Shown in pieces: positions 51,117 through 60,541 of a stretch of 64,000 bases of DNA. The notes under the pieces are model-generated. The model was not told the DNA's origin and did no database searches. It saw nothing but the letters and a program-made list of their open reading frames with translations. The DNA is taken from the NCBI GenBank assembly GCA_963766765.1, contig CAVYBR010000008.1, positions 180,541 to 244,540 on the forward strand. The letters are read 5' to 3'. Made by a program: the position numbers and the translations under genes. Position 1 is the first letter of the stretch; each line of letters begins with the position of its first letter. This DNA is from JACCQS01 sp963766765. Lineage in GTDB: Bacteria > Actinomycetota > Actinomycetes > Mycobacteriales > Geodermatophilaceae.

Positions 51117-51631
51117 GTGATCCTCCCCAAACAGCGCGACCCCCGCTTCATCACCGTCCGCCGTGGGGGACGCTGACGGACGCCGACCATCGACTCCTGG
51201 CCTTGTGGGCCGCGGCGTGCGCGGAGCACGTTCTGCACCTCTTCGAGTCGGTGCGGCCGTCGGACCCACGACCCCGCGAGGCGATCGAGCAGATTCGGGC
51301 ATGGGCGCGCGGCGAGATCAGGATGTCTGAGTCCCGAGCGGCGGGTGGCCATGCCATGGCTGCGGCCAGAGAGTTGCGCGGAGCCGCTCGGCACGCCGCA
51401 TTTGCTTGCGGCCAGGCGGCAGTCGTGGCGCATGTCGCTGCACACGAGCTGGGAGCCGCGGCCTACGCGATCAAGGCCGTACGTGCAGCGGCGCCTCGAG
51501 AGGAGGGTGAGCGCGCCGGCCGCCTCGAGTGCCGTTGGCAGCGCGAACAGCTGCCGGATGGGATTCGCGAACTCGTCCTGGACGATCAGCGGATGCGCAA
51601 CGAGATCTGCTGGTCGGTCTTCGACTGTTGA
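51117..51631 (+). pseudogene. Imm5-like putative immunity protein, one frameshift
   Basis: Resembles the actinobacterial putative immunity proteins with an Imm-5-like domain: LPKQRDPRFITVRRGG, then after a one-base shift near 51168-51172 TLTDADHRLLALWAAACAEH, PREAIEQIRAWARGE and AARHAAFACGQAAVVAHVAA. Helical, about 170 residues. No toxin gene is adjacent, so the immunity label is by family name only. Confidence 0.65.
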
Positions 51632-51747
51632 GGGGTGTGTCCGCGCGCGCCGAGAAATCTGTGGCACCGGATGTCGAGATCGCGGCAGTGGCTCCGTCCC
51701 AGGGACAGTAAGCGGCCAGTCGGGCCGCTCGAGGGAGGAGAGCCATC

Positions 51748-52245
51748 ATGCGTCCGAACGAGATCACCGAAGTCCTGAACCGGCCACTCAGCCAGGAGCT
51801 GCTGGCCCGGGACCTGACCCGACTGGCCTATGTCGCCAAGGACGGCACCCCCCGCAACATCCCGATCGGGTTCACCTGGAACGGCTCCGAGATCGTCATG
51901 TGCACCTCGACGAACGCGCCGAAGCTGCCGAGCCTCCGCGTCAACCCAATGGTTGCCCTGACGATCGACACCGAGGTGCACCCGCCCAAGATCCTTCTCA
52001 TCCGCGGTCGGGCCGAGCTCGACGTCGTCGATGGCATCCCGGACGAGTACCTCGAGGCGAGCGGCACGTACAAGATGACACCCGAGCAACGAGTCGAGTG
52101 GGAAGCGGGAGTGCGTGCGCTCTACGACAGCATGGTCCGGATCGTCGTGACTCCGACGTGGGCGAAGCTGATCGACTTCGAGACGACGCTGCCGAGCGCG
52201 GTCGAGGAACTGATCCGGCAGCAGCAGGAGCGTCAGCCCGCCTGA
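51748..52245 (+). CDS. Pyridoxamine 5'-phosphate oxidase family protein
   Basis: 165 residues with the split-barrel flavin-binding fold: LARDLTRLAYVAKDGTPRNI then PIGFTWNGSEIVMCTSTNAP and VALTIDTEVHPPKILLIRGR. Members use FMN or F420 and reduce diverse substrates or only bind cofactor. A GGGAGGAG site precedes the ATG at 51748. The following VOC gene is 30 bp away on the same strand. Confidence 0.82.
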   Translation: MRPNEITEVLNRPLSQELLARDLTRLAYVAKDGTPRNIPIGFTWNGSEIVMCTSTNAPKLPSLRVNPMVALTIDTEVHPPKILLIRGRAELDVVDGIPDEYLEASGTYKMTPEQRVEWEAGVRALYDSMVRIVVTPTWAKLIDFETTLPSAVEELIRQQQERQPA

Positions 52246-52275
52246 AACCTGGCCCGCGCAAAGAAGGAGAACACC

Positions 52276-52723
52276 ATGACGATTCAGCGGATGGACCACG
52301 TGAGCGTCGTCGTCGACGACCTTGACGCTGCCATTGCGTTCTTTGCCCAACTCGGTATGGAGTTGGAGGGCCAGGCGCCGATCGAAGGACCTGAGGTGGA
52401 CCGGGTCAATGCACTCATCGGCATCCGGGTCGACCATCGCGATGATGCGGACCCCGGACGGCCACGGCCGGCTCGAGTTGACGAAGTTCCACTCCCCGGC
52501 GGCGGTCAGCCCTGAGCCGGAGAACGCGCTGGGGAACACGCTGGGCCTGCGCAGCATCATGTTCGCCGTCGACGACATCGACGCCGCTGTCGGCGGCCTG
52601 CGAGCCCACGGCGCGGAACTCGTCGGAGAGGTCGTGCAGTACAAGGACAGCTACCGGCTCTGCTACGTCCGCGGCCCCGCAGGGATCATCGTCGCGTTGG
52701 CCGAGCAGACCCGAACGTCATGA
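52276..52723 (+). pseudogene. VOC family protein, one frameshift
   Basis: Glyoxalase-superfamily protein of about 148 residues after repair. RMDHVSVVVDDLDAAIAFFA then LGMELEGQAPIEGPE is followed by a one-base insertion near 52430; the rest continues STIAMMRTPDGHGRLELTKF, LRSIMFAVDDIDAAVGGLRA and LCYVRGPAGIIVALAEQ. A clear GAAGGAGAACACC site precedes the ATG. Confidence 0.8.
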
Positions 52724-52756
52724 GCGGAGCACCGAGCCGTCACCTGATCCGCCCGC

Positions 52757-53581
52757 TCAGTCGTCGAAAGCCTCTATCGCGGCGGCGATCGGCTCGAGCC
52801 CCGCGATGAGCTCGTCGAGCTCGTCGGCGCTGAGCACCTCGTACGCCGGTGCTGCCAGCTCGTCGGTGAGGGCCTCGATCTGCTCCCTGGTCTCCCGGCC
52901 GGCGTCGGTCAACTCTTCGGCGGGGTTTACGAGGCCGCGGCCACGCAGCCGGTCGACGACGCCGGCCAGCTGTGTTTCGGGCAGGTGGTGGGTGCGGCCG
53001 AACTCCTTCGCCTTCATCCCGAATGAGAGAGCGATCAGGACGTGGGCTTCGGTGCCGCCGATGCCGTGGGCGGCGAGGGCGGTGTTGTGGCCGTCCCCGC
53101 GATGCTCCCGCAGCAGCGTCGCGGCGTGCCAGAGCTTGGCCACCGGTTCCTGGGGAGCGTCGAGCACCCGGAGCCCGGCATACAGCACCCGGCCCTCGGT
53201 CGGCGCGCTGACCGCTGCTTGGGTGGCGATCTCGGCAAGCCGCACCAGACCGGGGGAGTCGGCGAGCTCCCCGATCTTCTGTCGAAGAGTGGCTGCGCTG
53301 CCCCGTTCGCGCACGGCGAGAGCCTCCTTCGGGGTGGTCTTTCCCCAAACCCACGGGATATGGCGCGCCACCTCTCCATCGGCGAAGTTGTAGAAGACCG
53401 CGTGCACCACCTCGGCCGGTGCCATCCCCAACGGCGCTGCCCGGCCGGCGAAGTATCCGTCCCAGTAGTTGCGCATGCCGAGGGCCAGGAACGACTCGGT
53501 CGCCACGTCGGAGAAGGAAACGGTGGCGATCGGCTCGATGAGCTCGAACATGCGGCGGACCTTGGGCAGCGGGTGCGGCAT
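52757..53581 (-). CDS. SCO6745 family protein
   Basis: 274 residues of the actinobacterial SCO6745 family, largely helical with a winged-helix-like C-terminal half. Visible: FELIEPIATVSFSDVATESF, YWDGYFAGRAAPLGMAPAEV, FYNFADGEVARHIPWVW, HNTALAAHGIGGTEAHVLIA and a C-terminal LRGRGLVNPAEELTDAGRE that looks like a DNA-binding wing. Function unknown. ATG 53581 fits the family N-terminus. Confidence 0.8.
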   Translation of the reverse strand: MPHPLPKVRRMFELIEPIATVSFSDVATESFLALGMRNYWDGYFAGRAAPLGMAPAEVVHAVFYNFADGEVARHIPWVWGKTTPKEALAVRERGSAATLRQKIGELADSPGLVRLAEIATQAAVSAPTEGRVLYAGLRVLDAPQEPVAKLWHAATLLREHRGDGHNTALAAHGIGGTEAHVLIALSFGMKAKEFGRTHHLPETQLAGVVDRLRGRGLVNPAEELTDAGRETREQIEALTDELAAPAYEVLSADELDELIAGLEPIAAAIEAFDD

Positions 53582-53991
53582 CGGTCGGCATCTCCTGTGG
53601 CGTGACGGCGGGGAAGGATCCTCAGCGGTGCCGGGCGGCACCAGTAAGGTCGCACATTGGCGTTGCCGCTGGTGGACGGTCAGTCGAGCGGCATGGAGGG
53701 CTCGCATAGTGGCCTAGTGCGGCGGTCTTGAAAACTGGCCCTAGTCAACACCCTCGCAGGTAAAAGACTGTTTGACGGTTTAGATGATCTTCGCGTGCCT
53801 AGACGTGTCGTTAGTTTCGCACCCAGTGATGATGAAGAACACAGGAGGCGTCCCACCCTGAGGCCTGTATGCGCGCCCGGGAAGAAGCGAAATGCCGACG
53901 TGTTGGTGCTCGCAATGACGCCGGAGGCACGGCACGTAGGCGGCCGTTCCGTCGCCGCTGCTGCGCCATCCAGTGGCCTCAGCTGTTGGGC
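53582..53991. other. 410-bp region without a supported gene
   Basis: No reading frame here resembles a protein. The stretch 53,690-53,860 is less GC-rich than its surroundings and contains GGCGGTCTTGAAAACTGG, like a tRNA-Ser(UGA) anticodon arm, but no D or T arm follows. It divides the small-gene region from the esterase/isomerase/DUF993 operon and could be an old insertion scar. Confidence 0.5.
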
Positions 53992-54831
53992 TCAGCTGCC
54001 TGGGTTGTGCTTCCCATCCGCAGGCTGACCGGACCGCTCCATTGCGCTGAGTAGCTTGGCGATTGCAGTCCCGGCGCTCTGCGGCGTGGCGATACATCTT
54101 GTGGCCTGTCCAGCGCTACCGGAACGAGTCCAGCCGCCGGCGGTGAGCCAGTCCTCGCACAGCCGTGTCCACTGTCCGACACCAGGCTCCCCGAGAGCCA
54201 AGCCGAGGCCGTGTCGGCGGCCATGCGGGAAGACATGCAGCTCGAAGGGCACCTCCGCCTTCGCCAGCGCAGCCGCATAGCGGAGCGAGTGGGACACGTG
54301 AACCGACGGGTCATTGGCCGTGTGCCACAGGAATGTTGGCGGCGTGTGAGAGCTCACCAGGCTCTCCATTGACTGGCTGCGCCGCCCCGCGGGGTCGGAG
54401 TCTGGGCCCAGCAAATTTTCGACCGAACCCTGGTGAGCATTGCGTCCGAAGGAGATCACCGGATAGCCGAGGACGGCGAAGTCAGGTCGGGTCCCAGCCG
54501 TCGACCCATTGCAGACCGCCGCCGCCAGATGACCACCGGCCGAGAACCCGATCACTCCTACCCTGTCCGGGTCGATGGAGAAGGCAGTGGTCCCGGCGCG
54601 GACCTGACGCATGGCCGCCTGGGCATCCTCGAGGGCTGAAGGAAAGCGGTGTGGAGCAACTCGATAGCGAAGAATCAGGCAGTGGAAGCCGAGTCCATTG
54701 AGCCACGCTGCGACCGGCTCGGCTTCGTGGTCGGCGTGTTTGCCATAGCCGCCTCCCGGGAGGACGAGAACCGCGGGGTGGGGGCGGTCATCCCCCAGTA
54801 CGGGGTGCGCGCTGACCCGCGCGGGAGTCAT
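53992..54831 (-). CDS. Alpha/beta hydrolase, carbohydrate-esterase-like
   Basis: 279 residues similar to BD-FAE/acetylxylan-esterase-like hydrolases. Oxyanion region AVLVLPGGGYGKHADHEAEP, nucleophile elbow VGVIGFSAGGHLAAAV, catalytic Asp in LWHTANDPSVHVSHSLRYA and His in VFPHGRRHGLGLALG. No signal peptide, so cytoplasmic. The start overlaps the isomerase stop by 4 bp (ATGA). The last 45 residues after the family end look non-conserved. Confidence 0.82.
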   Translation of the reverse strand: MTPARVSAHPVLGDDRPHPAVLVLPGGGYGKHADHEAEPVAAWLNGLGFHCLILRYRVAPHRFPSALEDAQAAMRQVRAGTTAFSIDPDRVGVIGFSAGGHLAAAVCNGSTAGTRPDFAVLGYPVISFGRNAHQGSVENLLGPDSDPAGRRSQSMESLVSSHTPPTFLWHTANDPSVHVSHSLRYAAALAKAEVPFELHVFPHGRRHGLGLALGEPGVGQWTRLCEDWLTAGGWTRSGSAGQATRCIATPQSAGTAIAKLLSAMERSGQPADGKHNPGS

Positions 54832-55727
54832 GACTGGCCAGAGGGGTCGAGCACGTGAGTCACGTACCTGCGCATGACTGTTTCCAGGACGGTTTGTGGA
54901 GGAGCGTTCCAGACTGCGCGACTGAAGATCTCCACTTCGATGTCGCCCGAGTAGACCGTGGCTTCGACCATCCTCCGGATCGAGGGAATGTCGATGTGGC
55001 CGTCACCCATCATTCCTCTGGCCAGAAGGGCATCTGACGGGAGCGGGGTGATCCAGTCCCCGACCTGGAAGCCGCAGATTCGGGCATCCGCTCGATCGAT
55101 TTGCGCGGGTAGGTCCGGATCCCACCAGACGTGAAAGGTGTCAATCACCACCCCCACGTCCTGCTCCGCGAACAACTCGGCGACGTCCAATGCTTGCTTC
55201 AGTGTCGACAGCACTCCACGGTCTGCGGCATATATCGGATGCATGGGCTCGAGTCCCAACCGCACTCCGGCGGCCCGCGCGTACGGCACGAGCGCTCCTA
55301 GTCCGTCGACCATCCGTTGGCGAGCTCCGCGAAGGTCACGGTCGCCAGCTGGAAGGCCGCCGACGACCATCACCAGGCAGGCCGCCCCGAGCTCGGCGGA
55401 CTCGTCGATGGCCCTGCGGTTGTTGTCCAGGGCGGCCTGGCGTTCGGTCACCGCCACCGAGGTGAGAAAGCCGCCCCGGCACAGGGACGAGACCCGCAGT
55501 CCGGCGCTGCGAACCAGTCGGCCGGTCTTGGCTATCCCGAGTTCCTGTACCGGTTCCCGCCACAACCCGATCGACCGGAGACCGGCCTCTGCGCAGGCAT
55601 GAACCAGCTCAGGCAGGGGCCAGGCATCTGTTGTCTTCTGGTTGAGGGACAGCCTCCCCAAGCGGGCATCACCGGCTCGCGGCGTTGCGATGACTGCCGT
55701 CTGTCCGGACGGGACATCAAAGCTCAT
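54828..55727 (-). CDS. Sugar phosphate isomerase/epimerase (xylose isomerase-like barrel)
   Basis: 299 residues, AP-endonuclease-2/xylose-isomerase-like TIM barrel. LSLNQKTTDAWPLPELVHAC starts the barrel, GLRSIGLWREPVQ follows, with metal-ligand candidates at strand ends in RLGLEPMHPIYA (Glu), GVVIDTFHVWWDPDL (Asp, His), RICGFQVGDW and GHIDIPSIRRMVE. It shares TGATG with the DUF993 stop and overlaps the esterase start. The operon is a probable sugar or polyol catabolic unit. Confidence 0.85.
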   Translation of the reverse strand: MSFDVPSGQTAVIATPRAGDARLGRLSLNQKTTDAWPLPELVHACAEAGLRSIGLWREPVQELGIAKTGRLVRSAGLRVSSLCRGGFLTSVAVTERQAALDNNRRAIDESAELGAACLVMVVGGLPAGDRDLRGARQRMVDGLGALVPYARAAGVRLGLEPMHPIYAADRGVLSTLKQALDVAELFAEQDVGVVIDTFHVWWDPDLPAQIDRADARICGFQVGDWITPLPSDALLARGMMGDGHIDIPSIRRMVEATVYSGDIEVEIFSRAVWNAPPQTVLETVMRRYVTHVLDPSGQS

Positions 55728-56780
55728 CAGCCGACGCCGTGAACGGCGAGGAATTGCTTCATTCGATGCGCGGCAAGCTCGGGGTCCGGGAGCACGTCCG
55801 CACGATCGGCCAGCTCCTTGGCTTTGAGCAGGTGTGCCAGGCTGCGCCCGTTCTGCATCCCACCCACCATGCTGAATCCTGGCTGGTGCCCAGAAAGCCA
55901 GGCAAGGAACGCGATCCCGGTCTTGTAGTAGGGAGTCGGTGCGCAGAACAGGTGTCGGGCAAGTGGCACCGTGGGCTCCAGCATCTGCCTGTAGGTCGTG
56001 GTGTCGCCGTCATCGAGGGCTCGCAGTGCTCGCGCGGCGACTGGGCTATGGCGGCGAAGATGCCCAACAGCGCGTCGCTGTGGCGGTCCCCGTTGCCCAA
56101 GATGAGTTCCGGATAATGGAAGTCATCGCCGGTGTAGGTGCGCACGCCGACGGGCAGCGATGCACGGACCCGTTCCTCCACCTCCGGGTCCAGCACGGAG
56201 ATCTTGATGCCGTCGACCTTGTCGGGATGTGCGGCGATGAGGGCGAGCACGGTCAGACTCGCCTGCTCGAGGTCCGTAGCGCCCCAATAGCCCGAAAGAG
56301 CCGGATCGAACATCGGCCCGAGCCAATGCAGGATCACCGGCTCCCGGCACTGGGACAGCAGTCGGCCATAGACCGTCAGGTAATCGTCGGGTCGGACAGC
56401 CGCAGCTGCCAACTGACGGCTGGCCATGATGACCGGTTGGGCACCCGTGCCCTCGACGAAGGCAAGCTGCTCTTCATAGGCGTCCTGGATGTCGCCGAGA
56501 TCGGCGAGATGCGATGACACGTGGTCGGTCCCGGCCCCGGCGGCGATGCGGCCATCGACGGCAACGGCTTCGTTCGCACTTCTCCGGATCAGTTCTTTGG
56601 TAGCCGACCAATCCATCCCCATGCCGCGTTGGGCGGTGTCCATGGCCTCGGCCACACCCAACCCGAGACCCCAGATGTGGTGACGAAAGCCCAGCGTGGA
56701 GTCCCAGTCGATGTCGGCGGGGGCTCCCGGCACGTTCTCCGCCCAGGCCCTGGGCACGACGTGCACAGCGGCCAGGGCGC
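55727..56780 (-). pseudogene. DUF993 (dihydrodipicolinate synthase-like) protein, truncated and frameshifted
   Basis: DUF993 proteins are TIM-barrel homologues of dihydrodipicolinate synthase found in sugar-catabolic operons. Visible: WDSTLGFRHHIWGLGLGVAE, AMDTAQRGMGMDWSATKELI, MASRQLAAAAVRPDDYLTVY, HWLGPMFDPALSGYWGATD and PDKVDGIKISVLD. One base is missing near 56040-56046, after which VAARALRALDDGD and the C-terminus with GHQPGFSMVGGMQNGRSL follow. The first 25-35 residues are absent because the gene begins at the junction with NuoF-like sequence near 56,780. Confidence 0.78.
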
Positions 56781-56790
56781 GGATGAACAC
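56770..56790. other. Junction between unrelated sequences (probable assembly chimera)
   Basis: On the minus strand the reading passes without a break from NuoF-like VVGAEQGWVFIR to DUF993-like LAAVHVV at about 56,776-56,781. Left of it, indels are occasional and GC is moderate; right of it, GC rises and indels are dense. NuoF loses its C-terminal half and DUF993 its N-terminus at this point. Confidence 0.7.
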
Positions 56791-57593
56791 CCAGCCCTGC
56801 TCGGCGCCCACGACGGCCATGCCCAGCAGCAGCCCCTCCAGCACCAGGTGCGGCTGGGTGGGCCAGGATCTGCCGGTCCTTGAACGTGCCGGGCTCGGAC
56901 TCGTCGGCGTTGCAGATAGACGTACTTGACGTCGCCGGGCTGGGTGCCCGCGGACCAGCTGCCACTTCTGCCCGGTGGGGAACCCGGCGCCGCCCATCCC
57001 GCGCAGCCCGGCGTCCTTCAGGGTCTGCGTGATCGTGTCCGCGTCGAGCTCGCCGGCCAGCAGCGCGCGCAGGGGTGGCGTAGCGCTCGGCGACCCCCGA
57101 CCCGGCCGGGTAGGGGTCGTTGGGCCAGGGGTTCGGTGCGCTTCGTTTCGCCGGCGCAGCGCCGATTACGTCGCTGGGGACCGCGCGCCGGCCACGAGCG
57201 CGTCGGCCTCTCTCGACCGACGCCGGCCGCTCGTTCACCGCCACCGCCGGGCGCGACGTCGCAGCGGCCGAGGCAGGACACCTCGACCAGCTCGACCTCG
57301 GCGTCGTCCCCGTAGCGCTCGCGCAGCTCGGCCAGCCGGGCGTCGCCGTCGCGCAGGAAGCACGGCAGGTCGTGGCAGACGTGCAGGGCCACCTTGGCCG
57401 GCGGCTCGGTGCGGAAGTGCGGGTAGAACGAGATCAGGCCCTCGATCTCGTAGTACCGCGGGCGGCGGGTGTCGCGGGCGAGCTCCTCGAGCTCCGCCCG
57501 CGGCAGCCACCCCAGCCGGGCCTGGATCGCGTTCAGCGCCGGGATCAGCGACGGCCCGGGAACTTCCCGGCCCGCGTCCTCCACACCCGGCAC
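56781..57593 (-). pseudogene. fdhB: NAD-dependent formate dehydrogenase beta subunit (NuoEF-type), frameshifted and truncated
   Basis: Fusion of NuoE-like and NuoF-like domains as in soluble NAD-linked formate dehydrogenases. From GTG 57593: PSLIPALNAIQARLGWLPRA, YYEIEGLISFYPHFRTEPPA, then [2Fe-2S] cysteines in CHDLPCFLRDGD and VSCLGRCDVAP. After several shifts the NuoF part shows GGAGFPTGQKWQLVRG, CNADESEPGTFKDRQILA and LEGLLLGMAVVGAEQGWVF. The FMN/NADH domain would pass electrons to NAD. The C-terminal [4Fe-4S] half is lost at the junction near 56,780. Confidence 0.78.
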
Positions 57594-57646
57594 CCGCCGG
57601 CCCCGGACCTCCGAAAAAACGGCGCGGCCGTCAAAGCTCTAAGGAG

Positions 57647-60508
57647 TCACGCTCCTCGCACCCCCGGCGGCTCGACCTTCACCGCGCAGTACTTGAACTC
57701 GGGGATCTTCCCGATGGGGTCGATGGCGTCGATGGTGAGGACGTTCGCCGCGGCCTCGCGGAAATGGAAGGGGATGAACAGTTCCCAGCGGCTCGCGGTG
57801 CGAGACGCGCACCCGCAGCTCGATGTCCCGCGCCGCGACGATACCCGGACCAAATCGCCGTGCGCGAGGCCGCGGTCGCGGCGTCCTCGGGGTGCATAGA
57901 CCTCGGCGACCGGCGAGATGGCGTCGAGCGCGTACGACCGGCGGGTCATCGTGCCGGTGTGCCAGTGCTCGAGCAGCCGGCCGGTGTTGAGCACGAACGG
58001 GTACTCCGCGTCGGGCAGCTCCTTGGCGCGGCAGAAACTCGCGGGCACGAGCTGGCCCCGCCCGTCGCCGGTGAGGAACCGCTCGTCGAAATGAGGATCG
58101 ATGCCGTCGGGGCTCCGCGGTCGGCGCCGGCCATAGCCTGCCGGTGAGCCCCAGGTTGTCGTAGTCGAGGCCCTGGTACGCGGTCAGCGCCACGAACTCG
58201 TCGAAGATCTCGCCGAGCCGCGTATGCTGGGGTAGCCCATCCGGGGCGAGCCTCGCAGACAATCTCCCAGTCGAGGCGGGCCTGGCCCGGCGGGCGCAGC
58301 GCGGGCCGGCCGATCTGCACCCGGCGATCGGTGTTTGTATAGTGCCGGTCTTCTCCAGGTACGAGGTCGCCGGCAGGATCACGTCGGCGAACTCGGCCGT
58401 CTCGGTGAGGAAGATGTCCTGCGCCACCAGGAAATCCAGCTCCTCCAGGGCTTTTCTCACCTTGTTGATGTTCGGGTCGGAGAGGAACGGGTTCTCGCCC
58501 AGGCAATACATGCCCTCGGTCGCTGCCCTGGAGCGCCCCCTTGGTGATCTCGGTGACGGTGAGCCCGCGGGTGGGTCGAGCGCGACGCCCCACGCCGCCT
58601 CGAACTTTGCGCGAATGGCGGGGTTCGCGACGCGCTGGTAGTCCGGGTACATCATTGGAATGAGCCCCGCGTCGCTCGCGCCCTGCACGTTGTTCTGCCC
58701 GCGCAGCGGGTGCAGCCCGGTGCCCGGGCGCCCGCAGTTGCCGGTGAGCAGGCAGAGCGAGATCAGGCAGCGGGCGTTGTCGGTGCCGTGGTGTGCTGGG
58801 AGATCCCCATCCCCCAGAACGTCCGCGCCGCCCGCCCCGCCCCAGGTGCGGGCGATATCGCCAATGGTATCCGCGGAGACGCCGGAGATCTTCGCGGAGG
58901 TCTCCGGCGGGTAGTCGGCGACGGTGCGGGCCAGCGCGTCGAAACTCGACGCGCGGTTCGCGACGTAGGCCTCGTTGAAGAGCCCGAGCCGGATGATGTC
59001 GTGCATCATCGCGTTGTAGAAGGCGACGTCGGTGCCGGGCTTGAGCCGCGCGTAGACGCCGGCGTGGCGGGCGACCGGGGCGCCGCGGATCGATGAAGAT
59101 CAGCTTGAGCCGCGGGCGGCGGCGTTCTTGAAGAACTAGCGGCGACCGGGTGGTTCGAGGTCGTGTTGGTGCCGGCGAGGAGCGCGACGTCGCTGTCGGC
59201 GATGCCGGCGAAGGTGTTGGTGACCGCGCCCGAGCCGATGGTCTCGAGCAGCGCGGCGACCGACGAGGCGTGGCAGAGGCGCGTGCAGTGGTCGACGTTG
59301 TTGGTGCCGAAGACGGTGCGGACGAGCTTCTGGAAGACGTACGCCTCCTCGATGGAGCATTTCGCGGAGCCGAACCCGGCGAGGGCGCCCGGGCCGTGCT
59401 CCGGCTTGATGGCATTGAATCGGCGGCGACCAGGTCGAGCGCCTCGTCCCAGGTCGCCTCGCGGAAGGCGGGATGCACGTCTTCATAGCGGACCAGCGCC
59501 GGCGCCGCGTCCTTGCCGGCGCCCGCCTTTGCGGCCCGTCCCGCCGTTCCCCCGTCACCGGCCCGGTCGCTCGCTCTCGCCGACCTGCGGGGACAGGGCG
59601 CCCTTCGGGTAAGCGTCGGTCGCGGATCAGCGGCACGGTCAGGCGCTGCGGGTACATCGCGTAGTCGAAGCCGTAGCGCCCCTTGACGCAGAGCCGCTCT
59701 GCGACCGGGCTGGCGCGGCCGTCGGCGTAGAAGATCTTGTGGCGCTCCGGTCGACGTAGTAGGTGAGGCTGCAGCCGACGCCGCAATAGGGGCACACGCT
59801 GGCACCTGCGTCGAGCTCCGCGCGCGGGCGGATCGGGAGCCGCGGATGGCTTTGTTGACCAGCGCCCCGGTGGGGCAACGGCCATGCATTCGCCGCACGA
59901 GACGCAGGTGCTGTCGCCCATGGGCGCGTCCAGATCGAAGGTGATGCGCGAGGCGTAGCCCTTGCCGGTGCGGCCGATGACGTCGTTGTTCTGGATCTCG
60001 TCGCAGCCGCGGATGCAGCGATCGCAGAGGATGCAGGCCTGGTGGTTGACGTCGATCACCTTCGGACGGGTCGGTAGCGGCCGCCCCTTGCCGCGGGGGA
60101 GCGGGGTCGGCGCCGCCGAAGGCGTCGCGCGAGGCGTGCAGCACGTTGTCGCCGGTGGTTGTCTTTCGGGACCGGAGCGCGGGGCTGATCGGACATCAGC
60201 AGTCGGTGAGCATCGCCCGCTGCGCTGCACCTTCTCGCTGGCGGTCGACCACCTCCATGTTCGGCTCGCCCGGCCGCACGCACGAGGCCGCGAGCACGCG
60301 GGCGCCCACGTCGACCACACACATCCGGCAGACCCCGACCGGGCGCAGCGCTCGTCGTGGCAGAGGACCGGAATGGCGATCCCGATCCGCTTCGCCGCGT
60401 CGCGGATCGTCGTCCCCTCGGGGACGGTCGACCCTCTGGCCGTCGATCGTCACGCCACTGTGCGGATGGGGCGACCGGCGGTTCCTCTGTCGCGGGCGTG
60501 ACTACCAC
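57647..60508 (-). pseudogene. fdhA: Formate dehydrogenase alpha subunit (molybdopterin/tungstopterin), many frameshifts
   Basis: Catalytic subunit of about 940 residues, broken by well over ten indels. In order: NuoG-like [2Fe-2S] domain (PVGVCRMCVVDVGARVLAAS), ferredoxin clusters (ACILCDRCIRGCDEIQNNDV and STCVSCGECMAV), the catalytic-domain [4Fe-4S] motif VCPYCGVGCSLTYYVDR, then GTDNARCLISLCLLTGNCGR, GLHPLRGQNNVQGASDAG, GMYCLGENPFLSDPNINKV, and C-terminal FVLNTGRLLEHWHTGTMTRR. This is the FdsA/FdhF type that works with NuoEF-like beta subunit. The tungstate-type transporter next door fits a W or Mo cofactor. Confidence 0.82.
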
Positions 60509-60541
60509 CTGGATATCACCTGTGACCTGCGGAACACCACC

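Noticed and set aside
51117..51631. Toxin-immunity pair at the Imm5-like gene
   Set aside because: No toxin-like gene is adjacent; the name reflects family annotation only.
53690..53780. Possible tRNA-Ser(UGA) gene
   Set aside because: Only an anticodon-arm-like segment is present; no matching acceptor, D or T arm (no GTTCGAATC-like loop) could be found, so it is not listed as a tRNA.
53780..54097. Minus-strand reading frame downstream of the esterase
   Set aside because: Low-complexity, Arg/Cys-rich translation overlapping the esterase end with no family resemblance.
57600..57646. Terminator between fdhA and fdhB
   Set aside because: The short GGAGTCACGCTCC stem lies in a region with frequent sequence errors and lacks a U-run; not supportable.
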